Origin: an uncultured Collinsella sp.
Lineage (GTDB): Bacteria > Actinomycetota > Coriobacteriia > Coriobacteriales > Coriobacteriaceae
NCBI GenBank assembly: GCA_902491565.1
Contig: CABUIE010000003.1
Coordinates: forward strand, 1 to 64,000
Direction: 5' to 3'
DNA: 64,000 nucleotides
In this document: positions 9,217 to 16,281 of the stretch, one piece after another
Numbering within the stretch: position 1 is the stretch's first letter
Layout of the letters: the number at the start of each line of letters is the position of its first letter
The notes under the pieces: generated by a model
Database searches by the model: none
Seen by the model: the letters and a program-made list of their open reading frames with translations, nothing else
What the model was told of the DNA's origin: nothing
Made by a program: the position numbers and the translations under genes

Positions 9217-9390
9217 GGTGAATGGTTTCCCGAGAAGTGAACGACCTAATTTGAACCCGCGAAGTACCCACGTTTTTCGACGCTAAAACCGCAGGATTTG
9301 AGTGATAAAACCGCAGGAATTGGCCTTCCAAAAGTGTCGATGCTTCGGGGGTCCAATTTTACTCGTTCACTTCTCGGGAAACCATTCACC
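9217..9390. repeat. class D large inverted-repeat element, copy 2
   Basis: Perfect 28-base arms (9217-9244 and 9363-9390) containing CCCGAGAAGTGAACGA. The interior is homologous to the reverse complement of copy 1 and includes AAAACCGCAGGA twice and CGATGCTTCGGGGGTCCA. The outer parts of the arms differ from copy 1 but still pair perfectly within this copy. Confidence 0.8.
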
Positions 9391-9638
9391 CCGTTTTGCT
9401 GGGACGGTTGGAGGGGCGGTTGGTGCCGGGTGGCCGCCTCTGTTTTGGGTGGATTGTCGACTCGGATCCCCGAGGCACCGTGCCGCTCGTCGTCCATGGG
9501 CTCGAGCTGTCCGTTGCTCGCATCCTTGCCGAGGCAGTCGAAGGTCACATGACTAAATCAACCGTTGGCGGTGATGCCGTTCTCGTGGGCTTCATTTTTC
9601 CATGGCATTTTCCCGTCGATTTGTCGGTCTTTGCCGCG
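9391..9638. other. intergenic region, possible coding remnant
   Basis: About 250 bases between the class D element and the flavodoxin gene. A plus-strand frame reads DPRGTVPLVVHGLELSV around 9465-9515, which looks protein-like, but it has no ribosome site and runs antisense into the flavodoxin gene. It could be the decayed end of a gene interrupted at 9390. I would not call a gene here. Confidence 0.25.
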
Positions 9639-10112
9639 TTAGAGGTATCTTGCCGCGAAATTTTTGAGTTCGGTGTCGCTTACGTTGTTGAGGACGCCGC
9701 CGTCAACGATCTTTGCGCCTGGAGCGCTTGCTCTAAGGATCGACGCTGTCTTGCCCATTCCGCTCCCGCCCGAGGTGGCAAACAGGACGATTGTTTTGCC
9801 TGTCAGGTCGTAAGACTCGAGGAATGTATTGACAATCGCCGGCGCCACGTACCACCAGATGGGAAATCCCAAAAAGATGGTGTCGTAGTCTTCGATGTGC
9901 TCGACTCTGGAGGTTATGACGGGGCGGCAGGAGGGATTGGCGACTTCGAGTGTGCTGCGGCTCCGTTTGTCGCGCCAGTCGAGGTCGGCGCTTGTGTATG
10001 GATTGGCGGGCACAATGGCGAACAGGTCGCTGTCCGCTACACGAGCCAGGCGACATGCAACGTCCTTTGTGGTACCCGTTGCGCTGAAATATGTTACAAG
10101 TGTCTTAGCCAA
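9639..10112 (-). CDS. flavodoxin-family protein
   Basis: Flavodoxin-like protein of 157 residues. The N-terminal FMN phosphate-binding loop reads YFSATGTTKDVA. FLGFPIWWYVAP and FATSGGSGMGKT are typical of the single-domain flavodoxins found next to aldo/keto reductases. The start is TTG at 10112 with AAAGGAACT just upstream; the frame continues further 5' without a better start. It is probably an FMN electron carrier. It lies downstream of and on the same strand as the aldo/keto reductase, so the three minus-strand genes from 11434 to 9639 may form one operon. Confidence 0.85.
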   Translation of the reverse strand: MAKTLVTYFSATGTTKDVACRLARVADSDLFAIVPANPYTSADLDWRDKRSRSTLEVANPSCRPVITSRVEHIEDYDTIFLGFPIWWYVAPAIVNTFLESYDLTGKTIVLFATSGGSGMGKTASILRASAPGAKIVDGGVLNNVSDTELKNFAARYL

Positions 10113-10143
10113 TGGAGTTCCTTTCGTTGCTGTGGTTTGGACC

Positions 10144-10410
10144 TTATGCTGAGGTGCATTTGGCGCTTTCTCTTGACCGCGATGCCGTGCGGTTTGTCCT
10201 GCATTCGGTTGAAGCGTTGCGTAGCCGGTAGATAAGATAGTCAAGGCGTTCGAGCTTCTGCTGCCCCGAGTGAATATCATCGAGCAACTCGCGGCGATGT
10301 CGTTTTAGCAGGCAAATGCGCGCGCAGTCGCTGGCGGCCGAGCCGTACAGCTCAATGAGCTCTTTGCTGCAGCCGGCGTCGTGTAGGCCGTTGATGATGT
10401 TGTCGTCCAT
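10144..10410 (-). CDS. small hypothetical protein downstream of aldo/keto reductase
   Basis: An 88-residue protein starting 5 bases after the aldo/keto reductase stop codon, which implies translational coupling. It is predicted helical: the N-terminal part (NGLHDAGCSKELIELY) is followed by a Leu/Arg-rich helix (LKRHRRELLDDIHSGQQKLE) and a basic Ser/Thr tail. I recall similar short helical proteins beside aldo/keto reductases in other anaerobes, but no function is known to me. The coding sequence may extend 5' into the reductase frame, but the ATG at 10410 is simplest. Confidence 0.65.
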   Translation of the reverse strand: MDDNIINGLHDAGCSKELIELYGSAASDCARICLLKRHRRELLDDIHSGQQKLERLDYLIYRLRNASTECRTNRTASRSRESAKCTSA

Positions 10411-10414
10411 GTCG

Positions 10415-11434
10415 TCACTTTGCGGTTTTGACTTTGGTGGTGCCGGCAAGTGGCTTTTCGCCGGGACGGGCCTTGGGACCAACGAGCGCATGCGGTTGAT
10501 AGAGCTCTTCGAGGAAGTCGATCTCGGCGGGGGAGAGCGTTATGTCGAGCGCAGCTACGGCGTCGTCGACTCGCTCGGGCTTGGAACAACCTACGATGGG
10601 TGCCTCAACGCCACGCGCCCAGTGCCACGCCAGCGCAATCTGCGGCATTGGCACGTCGTGATCGGCAGCAACCTTGGCCACGCGCTCAACGACGGGCATG
10701 TCAATGGCGCGGTCATGGTCATACTTGTTGGCCATGGTCGTGTCGGTGGTGCCACGTGTGCTCGAGCTTTCCCACGTGGGGCGGCAGAGGTGTCCCGACG
10801 CCATGGGGCTGTATGGCGTAAGGGCCATGCCAAACTGGCGGCATACCGGAATCATCTCCCGCTCGTCCTCTCGGTACAGCAGATTGTAGTGGCACTGCAT
10901 GCTCGTAAAGGGCGTCCATCCATGGTCGCGTGCGACGATCTGCAGGTTGTGCAGCTGATAGGCATACATGGCGCTGGCGCCGAGTGCGCGAACCTTGCCC
11001 TCGCGCACCAAGTCGTTGAGCGCCTCCATGGTCTCTTCCATGGGAACGTCGTAATCAAAGCGGTGGATGATGTAGAGGTCTAGGTAATCGGTGCCCAAGC
11101 GCTTGAGCGAGCCTTCGATCTCGCGTTTGATGGCGTCGGCGGAAAGGCCGCCTTCGTTGAAGTGAACCTTGCTGGCTAGCACGACGCTCTCGCGAGCGAT
11201 ACCCAGATTGCGCAGGGCGGCGCCTATGTACTCTTCGCTCGTGCCAAAGCTGTAGCAGTTCGCGGTATCGATAAAGTTGATTCCGGTGTCGAGTGCGCGT
11301 TTGATGACGGCGCGTGTGTCGTCGGGTCCGATGGTCCACTGATGAAAGTCGGGGCTGGGTTCGCCAAAGCTCATGCCTCCCAGGCAGAGTTTAGAAACTT
11401 TGATGCCGGAATGGCCAAGGGTTGTGTACTGCAT
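10415..11434 (-). CDS. aldo/keto reductase
   Basis: NAD(P)H-dependent oxidoreductase of 339 residues with the AKR barrel. The family landmarks are GINFIDTANCYSFGTSEE (catalytic Asp and Tyr), VVLASKVHF (catalytic Lys), LGTDYLDLYIIHRFD (catalytic His region) and a C-terminal APIVGCSKPERVDDA cofactor loop. AAGGAG lies 7 bases before the ATG. It is divergent from a LysR-type gene across 151 bases, and that regulator probably controls it. The substrate cannot be read from the sequence. Confidence 0.93.
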   Translation of the reverse strand: MQYTTLGHSGIKVSKLCLGGMSFGEPSPDFHQWTIGPDDTRAVIKRALDTGINFIDTANCYSFGTSEEYIGAALRNLGIARESVVLASKVHFNEGGLSADAIKREIEGSLKRLGTDYLDLYIIHRFDYDVPMEETMEALNDLVREGKVRALGASAMYAYQLHNLQIVARDHGWTPFTSMQCHYNLLYREDEREMIPVCRQFGMALTPYSPMASGHLCRPTWESSSTRGTTDTTMANKYDHDRAIDMPVVERVAKVAADHDVPMPQIALAWHWARGVEAPIVGCSKPERVDDAVAALDITLSPAEIDFLEELYQPHALVGPKARPGEKPLAGTTKVKTAK

Positions 11435-11473
11435 GCCGTTCTCCTTGTTCTTGAGGGGATGGCTATAGCGTAC

Positions 11474-11509
11474 GTTGATAGGTTGATAATGTATATTGCC
11501 TATATCAAC
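11474..11509. promoter_or_regulatory. candidate LysR operator
   Basis: GTTGATA occurs at 11474 and 11482 and its inverse TATCAAC at 11503-11509, within the AT-rich gap between the divergent aldo/keto reductase and LysR genes. The outer pair 11482-11509 forms a 7-bp inverted repeat of the kind LysR proteins bind. Confidence 0.45.
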
Positions 11510-11585
11510 TAGCTAGGTATACGGAATACATATGTGAAACGAAACGGACCGAATGGGGTTCTCCGTTGTGCACGAAGGAGCAAGC

Positions 11586-12467
11586 ATGGAGCTGCGAACG
11601 CTGCGTTATTTTCTTGCTGTGGCCCGCGAGGAAAACATGACCGAAGCTGCTAACGTGCTACATGTGACGCAGCCCACGCTTTCGCGCCAGATAGCCGATC
11701 TTGAGCGCGAGCTGGGCGTGGAGCTGTTCGAGCGCACCAATCGATCATGTGTGCTCACGAGCGATGGCATGCGCCTGCGCCAGCGCGCCGAGGAGATCGT
11801 CTTGCTGATGGAACAGACCGAGCAAGAGTTGGCGGATCGGGAGCTCGGCATTGCGGGCGTTATCCGCATTGGCGCCGGCGAAACCAAATCGATACGGCTG
11901 GTGCTCGATGTTTTTGCGGAGCTGCATCGGAGTTATCCCGGAGTGACGATTGAGCTCTATACCGGTAACGCCGATGCGGTGGAGGAACGCTTGGAGCGTG
12001 GCCTGCTCGACTTTGCGTTGTTGCTGGAACCCGTTAACGTCGAGAAATACGAATGGATTCGCATGCCCGAGGCGGACCGAGTCGGTGCCGTTGTCGCTGC
12101 GAGCGGTCCATGGGGTGGCCGGGATGTGTTGACGCCTGCGGACGTGGCGAATATGCCACTGCTGGTGAGTTCGCGAACCTCGAATCGAGCGCTGGACCTG
12201 GAAGCGTGGTCGAGCGGCGTCCTCAGCGTTGACGAGCTCAATATCGTGGGGCATTTCGATCTTATCGGCAATGCATCACATTTGGTGCGCTCGGGCGCCG
12301 CGTGTGCAGTTGGCATTGGAAGCTTACTGCAGGTAGATGAATGCAGCGACCTGCGTTTTATCCCATTTGAGCCGCCACTTACCATTGCGTCGTATCTGGT
12401 GTGGAAAAAATATCGCCTGCGTTCCCGCGCCTGTGAAGAGTTTCTGAACCGCTTGAATAGGATGTGA
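11586..12467 (+). CDS. LysR-family transcriptional regulator
   Basis: Regulator of 293 residues. The N-terminal winged helix starts MELRTLRYFLAVARE and contains the classic LysR motif HVTQPTLSRQIADLERELGVELFER. The C-terminal part is a substrate-binding-like effector domain (about 90-290). The start is ATG 11586 with AAGGAG 6 bases upstream; the frame opens earlier at 11553 but without a ribosome site. It is divergent from the aldo/keto reductase, its probable target. The stop codon TGA lies inside a class A palindrome. Confidence 0.92.
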   Translation: MELRTLRYFLAVAREENMTEAANVLHVTQPTLSRQIADLERELGVELFERTNRSCVLTSDGMRLRQRAEEIVLLMEQTEQELADRELGIAGVIRIGAGETKSIRLVLDVFAELHRSYPGVTIELYTGNADAVEERLERGLLDFALLLEPVNVEKYEWIRMPEADRVGAVVAASGPWGGRDVLTPADVANMPLLVSSRTSNRALDLEAWSSGVLSVDELNIVGHFDLIGNASHLVRSGAACAVGIGSLLQVDECSDLRFIPFEPPLTIASYLVWKKYRLRSRACEEFLNRLNRM

Positions 12468-12493
12468 CAAAGGGGCAGTCCCTTTGCCGCATT
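12462..12493. repeat. class A 3'-end palindrome, copy 2
   Basis: Arms ATGTGACAAAGGGGC and CCCTTTGCCGCATT. The left arm matches the TGTGAC variant and the right arm the GCCGCA variant, so the outer stem is mispaired. It supplies the stop codon of the LysR gene. Confidence 0.8.
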
Positions 12494-12506
12494 GATCTGA
12501 GAGTAG

Positions 12507-13466
12507 ATGTTGATGATTCTATCGTTGGCCCCCATGGAGGGGATTACCGGGCATGTGTTCCGTCGCGTGCATGCGGAGTGCTTTGGCGCGCTCGATTGTT
12601 ATTACACGCCGTTTTTGCCGCCGCCGCGGGTGGGAAACCGCTTTGGCGGCAAGGCGCTTAAGGAGATCGATCCTGCCAACAACCAGGGGCTCAACGTAGT
12701 GCCTCAGCTGATGTCCAAGAATGCGGACGAGTTTGTGTGGGCGGCGCAAGTGCTTGCCGACATGGGCTACCGCGAGGTCAATCTCAACCTTGGCTGCCCC
12801 TCGGGGACGGTTGTTGCCAAGGGCAAAGGATCGGGCTTTTTGCGCAACTTGGACGAGCTTGAGGTGTTCTTGAGTGACGTGTGTGAGCGCTCTCCGCTGC
12901 CGGTATCGGTCAAGACCAGGTTGGGGTTGGAGAGCGACGACGAATACGAGCGCGTGCTCGATCTATATTGCCGCATGCCGCTGGCAGAGCTGATCGTGCA
13001 TCCGCGCGTGCAGAAGGACCGTTATGCGGGCTCGCCGCGCAAAGAGTTTTATGGCGAGACGCTGGATCGTGCGCCGTTCCCGGTCGCCTACAACGGCGAT
13101 ATTTTTGATCTTGAGGATATGGACGCGCTGGTGGAGGCCTATCCCGGCACGCGCCATGTGATGTTGGGGCGTGGCCTGCTCGCGAATCCCGCTCTGGCTC
13201 GCATGGTCAACGGCGGCCTTGCTGCCACGGCAGCCGAACTGCAGCGTTTCCACGACACGCTGTTTGCGGCCTATGCAGAAGAGATTGGCGGTAACGCGGT
13301 CTTTCGTATGAAGGAGTGGTGGTTCTACGCCAAGTGCGCTTTCGCCGACCCCACTACCGTTCACAAGCTCGTACGTAAGACCAAAAAGGTCGACGAATAC
13401 CGCGCCGCCGTCGAGCGCGTCTTCCGCGAGCAGCCACTTGCGCCCATAGCCCGCTTCCACGGCTAG
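12507..13466 (+). CDS. tRNA-dihydrouridine synthase family protein
   Basis: Flavoenzyme of about 319 residues of the Dus family, which reduces uridines in tRNA using FMN and NADPH. It shows LAPMEGITGHVFR at the N-terminus (FMN site), the catalytic Cys in NLNLGCPSG, KTRLGL, IVHPRVQKDRYAG and the phosphate-binding VAYNGDI and HVMLGRGLLANP. The barrel is followed by a helical C-terminal part. ATG 12513 is about as likely as 12507, since GAGAG lies 9 bases before it. The gene ends exactly at a class B repeat. Confidence 0.9.
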   Translation: MLMILSLAPMEGITGHVFRRVHAECFGALDCYYTPFLPPPRVGNRFGGKALKEIDPANNQGLNVVPQLMSKNADEFVWAAQVLADMGYREVNLNLGCPSGTVVAKGKGSGFLRNLDELEVFLSDVCERSPLPVSVKTRLGLESDDEYERVLDLYCRMPLAELIVHPRVQKDRYAGSPRKEFYGETLDRAPFPVAYNGDIFDLEDMDALVEAYPGTRHVMLGRGLLANPALARMVNGGLAATAAELQRFHDTLFAAYAEEIGGNAVFRMKEWWFYAKCAFADPTTVHKLVRKTKKVDEYRAAVERVFREQPLAPIARFHG

Positions 13467-13467
13467 C

Positions 13468-13523
13468 TAGTCATTGGGGACGTTCTTTAACGACTAGTCA
13501 TTTAAGAACGTCCCCAATGACTA
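13468..13523. repeat. class B inverted repeat, copy 1
   Basis: Arms TAGTCATTGGGGACGTTCTT and AAGAACGTCCCCAATGACTA around a central TAA-CGACTAGTCATT-TA. It begins one base after the Dus stop codon. The whole folds into a long hairpin. Confidence 0.85.
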
Positions 13524-13536
13524 TGTTGCAAAAGCT

Positions 13537-13589
13537 GTACGTCAGCATCCAAAGATGTCGAAAAATGTCGACTTTGGATGCTGGTGTAC
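13537..13589. repeat. class C hairpin, copy 1
   Basis: Stem CAGCATCCAAAG/CTTTGGATGCTG closed by GTAC at both ends, with ATGTCGAAAAATGTCGA at the tip. It follows the class B element after 13 bases, an order repeated at 15842-15938. Confidence 0.85.
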
Positions 13590-13610
13590 ATGTTTGGGTG
13601 TGGTGGGTAA

Positions 13611-13877
13611 CTAGGCAATCATTGCATCAAGCGTGATGAGCTCCCTGAGTCGCTCCGTGCGTGTTTGCCCATGGCGCTTTGCTTTTGCGTCAAAGGCTTC
13701 AAGGACCGATTCACCCACACGTGCGGATAAAACAACGCTTGGCTCGTCAGAAATCGGCGGCCTTCCCAGCTTGATGGTGCGACCCTTCGGCCACTCATCT
13801 TTTTCGTATGCCTCCGCGGCCTTTTCCAACTCTCCAGGGGCAAATCCGATCATCTTTTCGAGTTGCTTAGCGTCCAT
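13611..13877 (-). CDS. ribbon-helix-helix antitoxin-like protein
   Basis: An 88-residue protein whose C-terminal half reads PSVVLSARVGESVLEAFDA followed by KRHGQTRTERLRELI, a ribbon-helix-helix DNA-binding pattern like BrnA and related antitoxins. The N-terminal half is helical and acidic, suited to toxin binding. It begins 8 bases after the stop of the 14152-13886 gene. Gene order (toxin-like first, RHH protein second) matches BrnT/BrnA modules, where the RHH protein neutralises the toxin and represses the operon. The assignment rests on this organisation and the RHH pattern. Confidence 0.72.
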   Translation of the reverse strand: MDAKQLEKMIGFAPGELEKAAEAYEKDEWPKGRTIKLGRPPISDEPSVVLSARVGESVLEAFDAKAKRHGQTRTERLRELITLDAMIA

Positions 13878-13885
13878 AGCGCCTC

Positions 13886-14152
13886 CTATCGATCGATTCC
13901 GATTTCCCTGAGCACCTTGCGCGTAGGAGGGACAAGGGCGTGGTAAATGATGTAGCCATCTCGATTGGGGCAATATCGAGCGATGAGCTCCATGAGACGG
14001 CTTCTTCCATCAAGTCCAACGAGAACGTAATCGATACCTCCGTTTTCAAGATCACGCCTGAACCATGCAAAAGCGGAGTTCCAGGCGCAGGTGATATCCG
14101 TCTCCGTCAGCCCGTGTTTGAGGGCGTGGGGGTGGATTGCGATGAGCTCCAT
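13886..14152 (-). CDS. toxin-like small protein (BrnT/DUF4258-like organisation)
   Basis: An 88-residue protein. HPHALKHGLTETDI near the N-terminus, a central YVLVGLDGRSRLMELIA and YIIYHALVPPTRKVL resemble the compact beta-sheet ribonuclease fold of BrnT/DUF4258 toxins. I judge this by pattern only. ATG 14152 follows GAGAG after 7 bases; a TTG 36 bases upstream also opens the frame but lies inside the operator palindrome. It is first in a two-gene module with the RHH protein. Toxicity is not shown by the sequence. Confidence 0.6.
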   Translation of the reverse strand: MELIAIHPHALKHGLTETDITCAWNSAFAWFRRDLENGGIDYVLVGLDGRSRLMELIARYCPNRDGYIIYHALVPPTRKVLREIGIDR

Positions 14153-14163
14153 AAGTGACTCTC

Positions 14164-14191
14164 TTTTTGTATACAGTTTTGTAGACAAAAA
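14164..14191. promoter_or_regulatory. operator palindrome of toxin-antitoxin-like operon
   Basis: Inverted repeat TTTTTGTATACA / TGTAGACAAAAA around GTTT, matching at 11 of 12 positions. It lies 12 bases upstream of the toxin-like start, where an autorepressing RHH antitoxin would bind. Confidence 0.65.
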
Positions 14192-14209
14192 TGCAAGCAG
14201 TTAATAGGC

Positions 14210-15496
14210 TTAAGCGGCTTGTTTTGATTGGACTTCTCGATGTAAAGCCGACGTCGGAGGCTCCACTACTCCTTCGCTTTTTAGCTCGGTATGTGAACGT
14301 CCGTTGAACTCCCAGAGGGGAGCGTCTTCATAGATTATCGAGAGGAGCTTGGAGACTTCGGCTGTTTTCTTGCGTTCGTAAAACTCGGGCCGTACGACAA
14401 TCAATAAGAAAGCTGCGTCTTCGGTAATTTGCTGTGCTGTCGGCATACCGTTGAGTCCAACGGAACGCAAAAGCTTTGTCATGATGAAATCGAACTCATC
14501 TTCTCTTGCATGGAGATCGGATGCCTTAATCTCAGGGTCTCTCAGGACGTACTGCTTGAGTCGTTCGACAGATCGACTGCACTTTATATGCCCGCAGATG
14601 ACTTCGTCATAGCTGAGCCTTTTGATTGGAAGACGTTCGTGACCGGCGAAGATGGCTGCCACTCTGATGCCAACGCGCCGTTCGCGCAGCGCGCGCATCT
14701 CACCGGTGTATTCGCTGCGTCGTTCATATTTTCGATAGGAGTATCCGTAGTCATCGTAGTAATAAGGGGCTTCATCGACAGCGTCATCGAGCTCAGGCGC
14801 TATGAGATAGAGTTTTCCATCTCTGGATATGACGCAGGGATTGTCGATTTGCCCCGATTCGTTCCTGATTTGCCAAATAGTTTCATTTATCTCAAATCTC
14901 GAGACTGGATTGGGGGCACAGGAGTTGTAGAGCTCAATAAGTTCATCGAGCGAAATGATTCCACAGACATCTGTGTAGGCGCGGGCGAAGCGCCGTACTT
15001 CTTGATTTGATTCAAGCGCACGGCGCTCCCAAGCATCCAAAACGTCCTGCGGACTTCGATAGCGGGCATGACGATCGATGCGCGATGCGCTCCAACGGTT
15101 ATCAGCGGCAACGTTCATCAGATCCAAGCGCAGATCTTTGTCGGCGATGCGAGCGAGCGACTGATAGTGTTCTAGATCAAGCTCCGGTCGAAAACTCATG
15201 TCTTCCGGAACAGTTCGTGCGAGCTTTATACAACGCTTGAGATAGGTCGGGCCCAGGCTTGGGCTAAAGTGCTGCTTGAGGTGGCAAGCGATGGGCGAGA
15301 GTAGGCCATTTAGATTGGAAATGGGGTATCCGGCAATCTCTTGCTCGAGACGGCGCCCGATGAGCAGAGCCCCTTCCGAAGAGGCCTCATGGTCGGTGCC
15401 TTTCTGGCCGAGGTGTTTGGCCTCGACAATCCTGCTGATATCCGAGCAGGTGTTTGAAATAATGTCGGGTGAAAGGGTTGGAATCTTTTTTGCCAT
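14210..15496 (-). CDS. hypothetical protein, 428 residues
   Basis: I do not recognise this protein. The N-terminal third is helical (LIGRRLEQEIAGYPISNLNG, then repeated Leu/Arg helices to about 180). A segment RFARAYTDVCGIISLDELIELY near residue 190 could be a small winged-helix-like unit. The centre has a Tyr-rich acidic stretch (APYYYDDYGYSYRKYERR, about 265-282). The C-terminal third is helical. AGGAG lies 8 bases before the ATG. It sits directly upstream of the toxin-like module on the same strand, inside the region bounded by the composite B-C repeats, so it may be cargo of that island. No catalytic motif stands out. Confidence 0.7.
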   Translation of the reverse strand: MAKKIPTLSPDIISNTCSDISRIVEAKHLGQKGTDHEASSEGALLIGRRLEQEIAGYPISNLNGLLSPIACHLKQHFSPSLGPTYLKRCIKLARTVPEDMSFRPELDLEHYQSLARIADKDLRLDLMNVAADNRWSASRIDRHARYRSPQDVLDAWERRALESNQEVRRFARAYTDVCGIISLDELIELYNSCAPNPVSRFEINETIWQIRNESGQIDNPCVISRDGKLYLIAPELDDAVDEAPYYYDDYGYSYRKYERRSEYTGEMRALRERRVGIRVAAIFAGHERLPIKRLSYDEVICGHIKCSRSVERLKQYVLRDPEIKASDLHAREDEFDFIMTKLLRSVGLNGMPTAQQITEDAAFLLIVVRPEFYERKKTAEVSKLLSIIYEDAPLWEFNGRSHTELKSEGVVEPPTSALHREVQSKQAA

Positions 15497-15754
15497 AGCG
15501 ATGCACTCCTGTGTGACTCACGGACAACGGAAACGTTTGGTTGTGAGCGCCGTTCTTTGATGGCGACGGCGAACAGGAGCGCAGCCTGTCTGAGATGGGC
15601 GAGTGCGGTAACCACCGATCTTACTTACCGAGCATGCTCTAGCGTGTCATTGGGGACCTCCGCAGGAGCTCTCGACCAGTCTCATGCCTTGGGATGAGTA
15701 TAACACAGAGAGCAAACATATGTTCTATAAATTTGAGAAACTGAATCCCTACCT

Positions 15755-15783
15755 ACTCATTTAAGTGCGTCCCCAATGAGTAC
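15755..15783. repeat. class B repeat, diverged copy
   Basis: ACTCATTTAAGTGCGTCCCC followed by AATGAGTA. The terminal ACTCATT/AATGAGT pair replaces the usual AGTCATT/AATGACT, so the ends still pair. Confidence 0.7.
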
Positions 15784-15841
15784 GTCCCAGAGACGTCAGA
15801 CGGCCTCAAACAACCATAATCCAAAGGCCATCTCAAACAAC

Positions 15842-15870
15842 TAGTCATTTAAGAACGTCCCCAATGACTA
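15842..15870. repeat. class B repeat, half copy before second class C hairpin
   Basis: TAGTCATTTAAGAACGTCCC then CAATGACTA. It is identical to the right half of the copy ending at 13523. Confidence 0.85.
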
Positions 15871-15885
15871 CCTCTGCAAAAAACT

Positions 15886-15938
15886 GTACGCCAGCATCCA
15901 AAGATGTCGAAAAATGTCGACTTTGGATGCTGGTGTAC
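15886..15938. repeat. class C hairpin, copy 2
   Basis: Same 53-base hairpin as 13537-13589 with one difference in the left arm (GTACGC for GTACGT), and identity continues into CATGTTTGGGT on the right. It lies in direct orientation relative to copy 1. Confidence 0.85.
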
Positions 15939-15984
15939 ATGTTTGGGTCGTATAGGTTGGGGCGAGCCGGTCGCAACGCGAGTG

Positions 15985-16230
15985 TTAGAGCAGGTTCTCC
16001 TGTGCCCACGCGATGATGTCGCTCGACTCGTAGAGTGGCTTGCCGTCGATGAATAGGCAGGGAACCTGGCGTTTTCCGCCGATGGCGATGAGTGTCTGCT
16101 CGGCATCGGAATCGGTCGAGATATTACGCTCGGGAATGGTCACACCGTTATCGGCCAAAAAGTGCTTGACCTTTAAGCAATACGGGCAGCCGGTCATAAC
16201 GTAGAGCACGAGCTCGTGATTAGTGGCCAT
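15985..16230 (-). CDS. glutaredoxin-like protein
   Basis: An 81-residue glutaredoxin fold: LVLYVMTGCPYCLKVKHFL with active site CPYC, RQVPCLFIDG with the cis-Pro, and ESSDIIAWAQENL at the end. The start is ATG 16230 with GGAG about 5 bases upstream. It probably reduces disulfides in the cytoplasm. It is alone on its strand, about 50 bases downstream of the XRE/TipAS regulator and possibly co-transcribed with it. Confidence 0.9.
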   Translation of the reverse strand: MATNHELVLYVMTGCPYCLKVKHFLADNGVTIPERNISTDSDAEQTLIAIGGKRQVPCLFIDGKPLYESSDIIAWAQENLL

Positions 16231-16281
16231 AGGTCTCCAATCGGTTGAGGTTTCGACTGAAATACCCAAAGTAGCCGCGGT

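Larger units (their letters stand above)
15497..15984. other. repeat-rich intergenic region
   Basis: No gene is credible here. It holds a partial class B arm (GTCATTGGGGAC at 15646), an AT-rich stretch (about 15700-15750) that could carry the promoter of the 428-residue gene's neighbourhood, a diverged class B copy (15755-15783), a second class B copy (15842-15870) and the second class C hairpin (15886-15938). Confidence 0.6.

Noticed and set aside
8987..9331. N-terminal extension of the membrane protein gene at 7853-8986
   Set aside because: The extension passes through a stem-loop and a class D inverted repeat, has no ribosome site and reads as low-quality protein.
9396..10235. Plus-strand gene antisense to the flavodoxin gene
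   Set aside because: Only about the first 80 residues look protein-like, no ribosome site is present, and the flavodoxin on the other strand is clear.
13611..15640. Prophage or integrative element
   Set aside because: No integrase, structural or conjugation gene lies in the interval; only flanking repeats and three small-island genes.
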